This document shows positions 36,027 through 43,081 of a stretch of 64,000 nucleotides of DNA, piece by piece. Made by a program: the position numbers and the translations under genes. The stretch spans positions 17,952 through 81,951 of the forward strand of contig WXFD01000036.1 of NCBI GenBank assembly GCA_009877105.1, written 5' to 3'. Numbering within the stretch: the stretch's first letter is position 1; each line of letters begins with the position of its first letter. The DNA is from Bacteroidales bacterium. GTDB lineage: Bacteria > Bacteroidota > Bacteroidia > Bacteroidales > VadinHA17. Under the pieces are notes generated by a model. It worked only from the letters and a program-made list of their open reading frames with translations, did no database searches and had not been told where the DNA came from.

Positions 36027-37436
36027 TCAGTCCTGCAGCTTTGATGAAATACCGTTATTCCTCGCAAGGGAAGCGAAGATCCCCAGTACCGACAATACCG
36101 AAAAAATGATGAAGCCTGTTCTCATTCCTGCCAGGAGCCTTGAGTAATTTGCAGGATTGATCTGTTCTTTTCCGAGGTAAACGGAAATAAGCATCATGGC
36201 AATTCCCATACTGAACATCTGCCCTGCCATTCTCATTGTTCCCACAACTCCCGAAGCAACTCCGAAATGGCTCTTTTCAACCGAACTCATTATTGCATTC
36301 GAATTGGGAGAGCTGAACAGGCCGAATCCCACACCCATGATAACCAGCAGGCTTACAATTATTATCAGGTGACTTTCTTCATTTACGAAGCACAGCATTA
36401 CCAGCCCCGCAGCCGTTAATCCCATGCCGTATGATGCAATTACCCCCGGATTGTATCTGTCCGACAGCCTTCCTGCAAGAGGTGACAGCAAAGCCATCAT
36501 TACAGGCTGGGAGATCATTATAAATCCTGCCGTCCTTGCATCAAATCCCTTCAGGTACTGAAGGTAAAGGCTGATGAAGAACCCTGTTGCCGAAGTTGCG
36601 GAATAATGAATCAGCGCGGCAATGCCGGAAAAGGCAAATACCTTGTTCTGCAACATCAGGCGGATGTCAAAGACCGGATTGTCGGTTTTCTTTTCATACA
36701 GAAAAAACAATGTTCCCAGTATGATACCGGAAAGAATCAATATCCAGCCTGTGACCGACGGCAGTATTGAAAATCCGTATATGAGGGAAAACAATGAAAT
36801 GGCGTAAAAAATTGATCCTGCCGTGTCGAATCTGTCTGTCCGGGAATCGGCCCACTCATCCTTTATTTTTACCTTTATCAGTACCAGTGAGGCTATTCCG
36901 AAGGGAAGAAGAAAGGCGAAAATACTTCTCCAGCCCAGGTATTGGGTAAGAAATCCGCCAATTACCGGACCTGCCGATAATCCGAGATATACTGCTGTGA
37001 CGTTTATCCCCATTGCCCGGCCCCTTTCACCGGGTTCAAACACCGAAGTAATTATCGCAAGGCTTGTGCCGAAAATCATCGCGCTGGATATCCCCTGGCA
37101 TATCCTCATGACAATGAGGAAAGCAAAGGATCTGGAAAAAATAATTATTGTCGTCGATAGTGTGAACAATAATAATCCGGCGGAAAACACTTTCTTCCTT
37201 CCCACTATGTCAGCAAGCCTGCCGAAAGGTATCAGGAAAATTGCCGACGACAGGATAAAGCTGCTTATTACCCATCCCAGTTCGATTGCACTTGCGCCAA
37301 GATCCTTCCCGATTGATGGCAAAGCAAGATTTACAGATGATCCGAGGAATGGGGTCAGGAATGCTGCAAAAGCTGCCACGATCAGAACAGCTTTCTTAAG
37401 CTCCTTTTCCGAAGTAGTCTCATGGTTATTATGCAT
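36027..37436 (-). CDS. MFS transporter, DHA2 (14-helix drug efflux) type
   Basis: A 469-residue carrier with about fourteen hydrophobic segments. LPSIGKDLGASAIELGWVIS is the first loop region of the DHA2 family, and GRLADIVGRKKVFSAG is motif A between helices 2 and 3; GINVTAVYLGLSAGPVIGG is motif C, which marks antiporters. It probably exports drugs or other hydrophobic compounds in exchange for protons. I took the Met at 37436, which leaves a 31-base gap to dtd; the longest frame would overlap dtd. No regulator is adjacent. Confidence 0.87.
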   Translation of the reverse strand: MHNNHETTSEKELKKAVLIVAAFAAFLTPFLGSSVNLALPSIGKDLGASAIELGWVISSFILSSAIFLIPFGRLADIVGRKKVFSAGLLLFTLSTTIIIFSRSFAFLIVMRICQGISSAMIFGTSLAIITSVFEPGERGRAMGINVTAVYLGLSAGPVIGGFLTQYLGWRSIFAFLLPFGIASLVLIKVKIKDEWADSRTDRFDTAGSIFYAISLFSLIYGFSILPSVTGWILILSGIILGTLFFLYEKKTDNPVFDIRLMLQNKVFAFSGIAALIHYSATSATGFFISLYLQYLKGFDARTAGFIMISQPVMMALLSPLAGRLSDRYNPGVIASYGMGLTAAGLVMLCFVNEESHLIIIVSLLVIMGVGFGLFSSPNSNAIMSSVEKSHFGVASGVVGTMRMAGQMFSMGIAMMLISVYLGKEQINPANYSRLLAGMRTGFIIFSVLSVLGIFASLARNNGISSKLQD

Positions 37437-37467
37437 CGGATTCAATACGGACAAATTAAAAAGAACA

Positions 37468-37920
37468 CTATTCCTTTTCCCTGGTGTCAATTATAATAGT
37501 CACCGGGCCGTCATTGACAAGTTCGACCTCCATCATAGCTCCAAACTCTCCTGTTGCAATCTCTTTTCCAAGCAGTTCAGATATTTTTTCTGTAAAACTG
37601 TTATACAGCGGGATCGCCTTTTCAGGAGGGGCAGCTTTTATATACGAAGGACGGTTACCCTTTTTTGTTTTTGCATGAAGGGTGAACTGACTGATGACCA
37701 TAATGCTGCCATTAACGTCCCTGACTGAAAGATTCATTATTCCCTCATTGTCGTTAAAGATCCTGAGCTGAACAATTTTTTTGCATAGCCAGTCCGTATC
37801 AGTATCACTGTCGTTCTCTTCAATCCCCAGCAGCACAAGCAGTCCGTGACCAATAGAGGATTTCTCAGTATGGCCTATTCGGACCGATGCCCTGCTTACC
37901 CGCTGAATTACGGCTCTCAT
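37468..37920 (-). CDS. dtd: D-aminoacyl-tRNA deacylase
   Basis: A 150-residue enzyme that removes D-amino acids (and mischarged Gly) from tRNA. Signature blocks are MRAVIQRVSRASV at the start, SQFTLHAKTKKGNRPSY in the middle (catalytic SQFTL) and NDGPVTIIIDT near the end, all intact. It acts as a cytosolic dimer. The ATG overlaps by ATGA the stop of a short upstream reading frame of doubtful reality. The MFS pump gene follows after 31 bases. Confidence 0.96.
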   Translation of the reverse strand: MRAVIQRVSRASVRIGHTEKSSIGHGLLVLLGIEENDSDTDTDWLCKKIVQLRIFNDNEGIMNLSVRDVNGSIMVISQFTLHAKTKKGNRPSYIKAAPPEKAIPLYNSFTEKISELLGKEIATGEFGAMMEVELVNDGPVTIIIDTREKE

Positions 37921-38186
37921 TTTTGATCAGTTAATAAAATTATCTGGAATTTTTTATCGAATTCAGAATGAAATGACAGTCCCGTCATACGGGTTGTTAC
38001 GGCTGCAGGCAATAATTCAGCAGGCCGGCCCGGATCAGGGTTAACCACCCGGATCCCGGATATTTTCATGTCTGGTGTGCCGGTCAGATTCATCCGTTCC
38101 CGGTTCCGGACTACAGCATGAATGCCTGAAGTTGTCATAACCAACGATATTATCAGGGCCGGTACTGATTTAAAACATACCCGCAA
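37917..38186 (-). CDS. Doubtful small exported protein
   Basis: An 89-codon frame between the divergent mntP start and dtd. Its stop overlaps the dtd ATG (ATGA), the arrangement of translationally coupled genes, and residues 1-23 could be a signal peptide ending SGIHA. Against it, the remaining 65 residues match nothing I know, contain many Pro, Arg and Thr, and show no conserved-looking block. Without it there would be a 300-base gap before dtd. Confidence 0.25.
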   Translation of the reverse strand: MRVCFKSVPALIISLVMTTSGIHAVVRNRERMNLTGTPDMKISGIRVVNPDPGRPAELLPAAVTTRMTGLSFHSEFDKKFQIILLTDQK

Positions 38187-38243
38187 ATCAATTTGAAGGC
38201 TTTAAATATAGTATCTGTTGAATTCCGATGGAAATGAATATGC

Positions 38244-38251
38244 TATATTTA
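38244..38251 (+). promoter_or_regulatory. Possible -7 box for mntP
   Basis: TATATTTA, one base off TAnnTTTG, lies about 20 bases before the ATG at 38270 and inside the longer reading frame from 38228. It supports the shorter MntP start. Confidence 0.3.
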
Positions 38252-38269
38252 CGGAATTATTTTTCAGGG

Positions 38270-38833
38270 ATGGACTTAATAACAATCGTAGCAGTTGCTG
38301 CCGGACTGTCGTTCGATTCATTTGCAGTGTCGCTGTCCCTAGGTGTTGTAAGGAACAGGATTTTGTTGAAGGAGGCCGTTTCCGTTGCTCTTGTTATGGC
38401 TCTTTTCCAGGCAAGCCTGCTGGTCGCAGGTTATTTCCTGGGTTCGCTGTTAAGCGATGTACTGACTGCTGCGGATCATTGGGTGGCACTTCTGCTTCTG
38501 ACATTCCTGGGAGCCAGGATGATCATTGAAGGTCTCAGATCCGAAAAAGAAAAAAAACAAAGAGATTACCACAATCCGTTTACAATAATTACAATAGCGG
38601 TTGGAACAAGTATTGATGCATTTGCAGTTGGCATAAGCTTTGCCCTGCTTAATATCCGGATCTGGTGCTCCGCCCTGGTTATTGGCATCGTGACATTCAT
38701 TGCGTCGATGCTGGCCATCGGAATAGGAAAATCGGCGGGAGCCCATTTTGGAAGGAATGCTGAAATCCTGGGAGGGATTATTCTGATACTGATCGGAATC
38801 AAGATCTTTGTCGAGCATATGTTCAGCATATAA
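38270..38833 (+). CDS. mntP: Manganese efflux pump MntP
   Basis: A 187-residue inner-membrane protein with six helices, exporting Mn(II). Two copies of the DUF204 half are visible: GLSFDSFAVSLSLGV near the start and GTSIDAFAVGISFAL in the second half, each carrying the Asp needed for manganese transport. I chose the ATG at 38270 because it matches the E. coli length (188) and has CAGGGA just upstream; an upstream ATG at 38228 adds 14 non-membrane residues. No yybP-ykoY riboswitch is visible in the short leader. Confidence 0.9.
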   Translation: MDLITIVAVAAGLSFDSFAVSLSLGVVRNRILLKEAVSVALVMALFQASLLVAGYFLGSLLSDVLTAADHWVALLLLTFLGARMIIEGLRSEKEKKQRDYHNPFTIITIAVGTSIDAFAVGISFALLNIRIWCSALVIGIVTFIASMLAIGIGKSAGAHFGRNAEILGGIILILIGIKIFVEHMFSI

Positions 38834-38988
38834 AACAGGACTATAACGTAACATAATGCAATCAATCCCCTGACAGGGACTGTTGCGACGCGGAGTTCCC
38901 CCTGATCCTGATCAGCGGCAGGGATTTCCGGGTTTTGTCAGAAAGGTTTGCTGACCTGGACAGGGGTTGGAACACTGATCGGCAGGTA

Positions 38989-39774
38989 TCAGAAAGGGAT
39001 CATGAATCTTTCCCTGTCTTTGAAAACGGCCATTTCGGTATACCCTGTATTTCTGAGCAGTTCATAGGCTTCATCGAAGTACTGGGCCACCCTTGATGGC
39101 ATATGTGCGTCGGAGTTGACGCATACAGGTACTCCTTCTTCCCGGAAAAACTTTAAATAGCGCCTGTCGGGATAAAAATCGGCAATCGGCCTGTTCCTGC
39201 CGTTTGTGTTTATTTCAAAGGCAACATCATGTTTTTTAAAACTGGCAGCCAGCTTTCTGTAAAGGGGCTCCAGGTCGAATGATGGTGTGAAACCATAAAT
39301 CCTTATCAGGTCGGGATGCGCTATTATATCAAAGAGCCCGGAAGCGGCTGCGGATGCAACCTGTTCAAAATAAACCACGTACAATCTGTCGATATCCTTG
39401 CCGGCATAAAACTCCGGTCCCATGTCGACGGTGGATTCGCCGAGGAAATGAACGGAGCCAATGACATAATCAATGTCAGCCTTTTTAAGAAACGAATTGA
39501 TTTCCTTTTCCCTTCCCTCGATATAATCAACTTCCAGTCCGGTTCGCACAGTAATATCATGGTTATTTTCTCGAAACACCTTCATATGTTCCAGATATCT
39601 GTAAGCTTTCCTGGCATTCATGCTCCAGTCAAGATTTTTTTCAAAAAGGGTGAGGTGCTCTGAAAATCCTAACTCTTTCAATCCCGCTTCCAGGGCCGGA
39701 GCTATGTAATCCTCTGGCGCAGCCCGCCCGTCGCTGAACCACGAGTGCACATGATAATCTGTTTTGTAAATCAT
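38989..39774 (-). CDS. PHP-domain phosphoesterase (histidinol-phosphatase type)
   Basis: A 261-residue PHP-fold metal-dependent hydrolase. DYHVHSWFSDGR (residues 6-17) is the first metal-binding block, GFSEHLTLF the second, VIGSVHFL the third, and VNSDAH near the end the last; together they give the trinuclear metal site. It is annotated as histidinol-phosphatase (HisK type) in many genomes, but no his gene is near, so another small phosphate ester may be the substrate. Length is normal for the family. Confidence 0.85.
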   Translation of the reverse strand: MIYKTDYHVHSWFSDGRAAPEDYIAPALEAGLKELGFSEHLTLFEKNLDWSMNARKAYRYLEHMKVFRENNHDITVRTGLEVDYIEGREKEINSFLKKADIDYVIGSVHFLGESTVDMGPEFYAGKDIDRLYVVYFEQVASAAASGLFDIIAHPDLIRIYGFTPSFDLEPLYRKLAASFKKHDVAFEINTNGRNRPIADFYPDRRYLKFFREEGVPVCVNSDAHMPSRVAQYFDEAYELLRNTGYTEMAVFKDRERFMIPF

Positions 39775-39856
39775 TTGTTACCGGATTTCGAAGTTTTAAC
39801 AAAGTCAAAGCCGCTCAAGATACTTAATAAAACAAATTCCCGGTAAGAAATATAAA

Positions 39857-40588
39857 TTGGAAAATGATAACTTTGCGAAAAAATTCTTGGAAGTGGCCAA
39901 AAAAGACAGATCCTGCGAATGTGAAAAATGTGATTTCAGGGAGGTTGTTTTTGCCAGCCTTGATGAACAAAATATACAGGCTCTTTGTGAAATCAAGGAG
40001 GAAAGGCATTTTCGCAAGGGCGAGATCATCAATTATGAAGGTGAAAGGATTACGGATTTCAAATACCTTAAGACGGGACTTGTCAAGCTTTTCAGACGGT
40101 CGTCAAACGGCGAGGAGCAGGTAATTACAATTACCAGGCCGTTTGAGTTTGTAAGCAACATGAGTATTTTCTCGGAAGAAAGGTACAAGTACTCGGTTTC
40201 TGCTCTTGAAGAGTCAGTGGTCTGTTGTGTTAAACTTGATTTCATCAAGGAATTGTTCATTAAAAACGGGCAGTTTGCAATAAACCTGATGTCAAAAATT
40301 TCAGTAATCAATGACAAGATCATAAATCAGACCCTTGATATCCGCCAGAAAAACCTGGCAGGCAGGGTTGCCTATGTTTTGCTGTATTTCACCAAAGAGA
40401 TTTATAAATCAAGGGTTTTTGACATACCGGTTTCCAGGAAAGAAATAGCTGATTATATAGGGATGAGTACGGCCAATGTCATCAGAACCATGTCTGATTT
40501 CAAGAAAGATAATATTATCAGGGTTTTTGGCAAAACCATTGAAATTGCTGACATTGATAAGCTTGAAATCATATCAAAGAGAGGCTGA
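39857..40588 (+). CDS. Crp/Fnr family regulator with FNR-like cysteines
   Basis: A 243-codon frame (start uncertain) with a cyclic-nucleotide-type sensor barrel (residues 35-150), a dimer helix and a winged helix-turn-helix (VSRKEIADYIGMSTANVIRTMSDFKKDNII). The N-terminus holds Cys20, Cys22 and Cys25, and Cys123/Cys124 sit in the SVVCCVKL strand, where E. coli FNR has its fourth [4Fe-4S] ligand. The FNR recognition Glu and Ser are replaced (Ala, Ile), so the DNA site should differ. No ATG exists near the start: the frame opens with TTG at 39857, and the box TAACTTTG at 39868 would move the start downstream, perhaps to TTG at 39887. Confidence 0.85.
   Translation: MENDNFAKKFLEVAKKDRSCECEKCDFREVVFASLDEQNIQALCEIKEERHFRKGEIINYEGERITDFKYLKTGLVKLFRRSSNGEEQVITITRPFEFVSNMSIFSEERYKYSVSALEESVVCCVKLDFIKELFIKNGQFAINLMSKISVINDKIINQTLDIRQKNLAGRVAYVLLYFTKEIYKSRVFDIPVSRKEIADYIGMSTANVIRTMSDFKKDNIIRVFGKTIEIADIDKLEIISKRG
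39868..39875 (+). promoter_or_regulatory. TAnnTTTG match inside the 5' end of the Crp/Fnr frame
   Basis: TAACTTTG is a perfect -7 box lying 11 bases after the TTG that opens the frame. If it is a real promoter, translation must start downstream of it. Confidence 0.3.
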
Positions 40589-40620
40589 CTTTTCCCCATG
40601 GGAATTTTCCGCAAAATACT

Positions 40621-40628
40621 TATCTTTA
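40621..40628 (+). promoter_or_regulatory. Possible -7 box for the second phosphofructokinase gene
   Basis: TATCTTTA, one base off TAnnTTTG, ends 22 bases before the ATG at 40651, in the 62-base gap after the Crp/Fnr gene. Confidence 0.3.
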
Positions 40629-40650
40629 AAGCCTTAAATCGAACTTAAAA

Positions 40651-41883
40651 ATGGTATCAAGTAAAAAGCAGAAGAACATGGCAAACATCAAATCAACAAA
40701 GGGTTTAATAGCTATTCTTACTGGAGGCGGTGATGTTCCGGGATTGAATCCGGCGATCAGGGCGGTTACGATCCGTGCAAACAGGGAAGGATACAAGGTC
40801 ATTGGCCTTCGCAGGGGATGGGCCGGTATAACGGAATTAATAAGGGATCACAAGGCTGACAACAGCAACTGTTATCAGGTTCTGACCGACGACATTGTCA
40901 ACAAGGCCGGACGTACAGGCGGAACCTTCCTCCATACATCCCGTACCAGGCCAAGCCATATGTCAAAGGCTGCAGTTCCCGATCATCTGAAGGATACATA
41001 CAATGCCGATATGAATGATCTGACCCCTGAGGTGATCAAGAATCTTGAATGGCTTGGTATTGATTACCTGATTCCCATCGGGGGTGATGATACCCTTAGC
41101 TACGGCGTTCATCTCTACAAACAGGGAGTTAAGGTTGTGGCAATACCCAAAACGATGGACAATGATGTTCCCGGGACAGATTACTGCATCGGGTTCAGTA
41201 CCTGCGTCACCCGGACAATTCAGATGACCAACAGCCTGAGGACCTCGGCAGGCTCACATGAACGCTTTCTTGTCCTCGAAGTATTCGGAAGATACGCAGG
41301 ATTCACGGCAATGCTTCCGACCATGGCAGGTGCAGCCAACAGATGTGTCATCCCCGAGTATGAATTTGATATCGATTTACTTACAAAACTTCTTGTGGAA
41401 GACAGGAATCATAATCCAAGCAGGTATTCCGTAGTCCTCGTTTCGGAAGGCGCCATGTTCAAGGGAGGCGAAATGGTTTTTTCGGGAACTGAAAAAGATG
41501 CCTACGGACATGCAAAACTGGGAGGAATTGGCGACCTTGTTTCCGAAAAACTGAAAGAGTATTCTCCAAAGTACAATAACGGAAAAACAATCAACATCAT
41601 TAACCAGAAACTCGGCTACATGGTCAGGGGTGGTGATCCGGACGCACTCGATTCCATTGTACCGATGGCATATGGCAACCTTGCACTCGATCTTATTCTC
41701 AAGGGAATGCATGGAAGGATAGTGGTCCTGAAAAACGGCCGGTATGATAATGTTCCCATTGATGTGGTTACCTCATCGAAAAAAATAGTTAAAGTATCAG
41801 AACATTACAATACCGAACGACTCAGGCCTTTCTATCACAGCTTCGAGATGAAGCCTTTCCTTTTAATGGCTTCCGACAGTTAG
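40651..41883 (+). CDS. Phosphofructokinase with pyrophosphate-type donor site
   Basis: A 410-residue member of the PFK superfamily, of the XF0274-like branch. The core starts LTGGGDVPGLNPAIRAV (residues 23-39). The donor motif is GGDDT (144-148), with Asp where ATP enzymes have Gly, followed by PKTMDND (166-172) with the PPi-associated Lys. In this superfamily that pair indicates pyrophosphate as phosphate donor, making the reaction with fructose 6-phosphate reversible; some members of the branch act on other sugar phosphates. A start at 40678 (MANIKS) is also possible. It follows the Crp/Fnr gene, separately promoted. Confidence 0.87.
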   Translation: MVSSKKQKNMANIKSTKGLIAILTGGGDVPGLNPAIRAVTIRANREGYKVIGLRRGWAGITELIRDHKADNSNCYQVLTDDIVNKAGRTGGTFLHTSRTRPSHMSKAAVPDHLKDTYNADMNDLTPEVIKNLEWLGIDYLIPIGGDDTLSYGVHLYKQGVKVVAIPKTMDNDVPGTDYCIGFSTCVTRTIQMTNSLRTSAGSHERFLVLEVFGRYAGFTAMLPTMAGAANRCVIPEYEFDIDLLTKLLVEDRNHNPSRYSVVLVSEGAMFKGGEMVFSGTEKDAYGHAKLGGIGDLVSEKLKEYSPKYNNGKTINIINQKLGYMVRGGDPDALDSIVPMAYGNLALDLILKGMHGRIVVLKNGRYDNVPIDVVTSSKKIVKVSEHYNTERLRPFYHSFEMKPFLLMASDS

Positions 41884-41913
41884 TTATAAAACAAAACAGG
41901 AAGAAATATTTCA

Positions 41914-41934
41914 GATCAGCTGCCTGTGCTGATC
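41914..41934. repeat. Short hairpin after the phosphofructokinase gene
   Basis: GATCAGC and its complement GCTGATC flank a seven-base loop, 30 bases after the phosphofructokinase stop. There is no T-run, so its role as terminator is uncertain. Confidence 0.35.
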
Positions 41935-42115
41935 AGGAATATCGTAACAGTCAGTTCAGTCAGCAGGCTCGCGAAGTCCTGGCAGATTGTTCAGTATTGA
42001 TGTCATGGTGCGGGACACCAGCAGTTTCGGATTTTTTAAATAGTGTATAAATCGTTGCATCTGGCAGCATAAGTCCGCCGGGTATAGTACAGTATGCAGT
42101 TCAAAATCTGATCTC

Positions 42116-43042
42116 TTGGAAAAAGGAAAGATTATCAAGTCTGTTGGCAGCCGTTACAAGGTGCTCCTTGATTCCGGACGAACAATTGACTGCCTGCTGA
42201 GAGGAAAACTGCGTGTGAATGAGATCAGGAGCACCAATCCCATTGCTGTGGGCGACAACGTTGAAATTGAGCTGTCCGGCACTTCCGGTACGGGAATAAT
42301 AACCGCCCTTCTTGACAGGAAGAACTATATCCTCAGGAAAGCATCAAATCTTTCGAAATCGTCACAGATAATCGCTGCCAATATTGACCAGGTCCTTTTA
42401 ATGCTGACAATTGCTCTTCCGCAGACCCCCCTGGAATTTATCGACAGGTTTCTGATAACCGCCGAAGCATATCGGATCCCGGCACGACTGGTCTTTAATA
42501 AAACTGATCTTTACGGGAAGGAAGAAATGGAACGCCTTGACCAACTTGTCAGTATCTATACCGGCATCGGATACGGGTGCCACAGGCTTTCGCTCCGCGA
42601 CGGATCCGGCTTCGACGAACTGAAAACCGTGATGAAGGACAAGATTAACCTGATTTCAGGAAACTCAGGAGTTGGAAAATCAACCCTGCTTAACCTGATC
42701 GATCCGGCCTTTAATATCAGAACGGAAGAAATATCGGATTTTCACAAACAGGGAAAACATATTACAACTTTCCCGCAAATGTACCGTTTACCATTTGGCG
42801 GTTTTGCAATTGATACCCCTGGGTTGAGAGGTTTTGGTATTGCAGATATGGAAAAAAATGAAATATACCATTTTTTTCCGGAGATATTCAGAAAGTCAAA
42901 AGATTGCAGATTCTATAACTGCCTTCACCTGGATGAGCCGGAATGTGCTGTCAGGAAAGCAGTTGAAAAAGAAGAAATTAATTATCTGAGATACAGAAGC
43001 TATCTTAACATCATGGGTGACGACAATGCCAAGTACCGCTGA
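42116..43042 (+). CDS. rsgA: Ribosome small subunit-dependent GTPase RsgA
   Basis: A 308-residue circularly permuted GTPase that checks late 30S maturation. An OB fold comes first (residues 1-70), then G4 NKTD (128-131), G1 GNSGVGKST (182-190) and G3 DTPG (233-236), the permuted order that defines the family. The C-terminal zinc site has Cys264, Cys269, His271 and Cys277. The frame opens with TTG at 42116 and the next residues, EKGKIIKSVGSRY, are the normal N-terminus, so TTG is the probable start although I see no clear ribosome site. The hybrid kinase gene begins 39 bases later. Confidence 0.93.
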   Translation: MEKGKIIKSVGSRYKVLLDSGRTIDCLLRGKLRVNEIRSTNPIAVGDNVEIELSGTSGTGIITALLDRKNYILRKASNLSKSSQIIAANIDQVLLMLTIALPQTPLEFIDRFLITAEAYRIPARLVFNKTDLYGKEEMERLDQLVSIYTGIGYGCHRLSLRDGSGFDELKTVMKDKINLISGNSGVGKSTLLNLIDPAFNIRTEEISDFHKQGKHITTFPQMYRLPFGGFAIDTPGLRGFGIADMEKNEIYHFFPEIFRKSKDCRFYNCLHLDEPECAVRKAVEKEEINYLRYRSYLNIMGDDNAKYR

Positions 43043-43081
43043 TACAACTAAAGGATTCATTCTTTTGCGGCAAACAGGTAT

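Noticed and set aside
36823..37728. 301-codon rightward frame across the MFS and dtd genes
   Set aside because: It runs antisense to two well-recognised genes and its product shows no domain or signal; a shadow frame.
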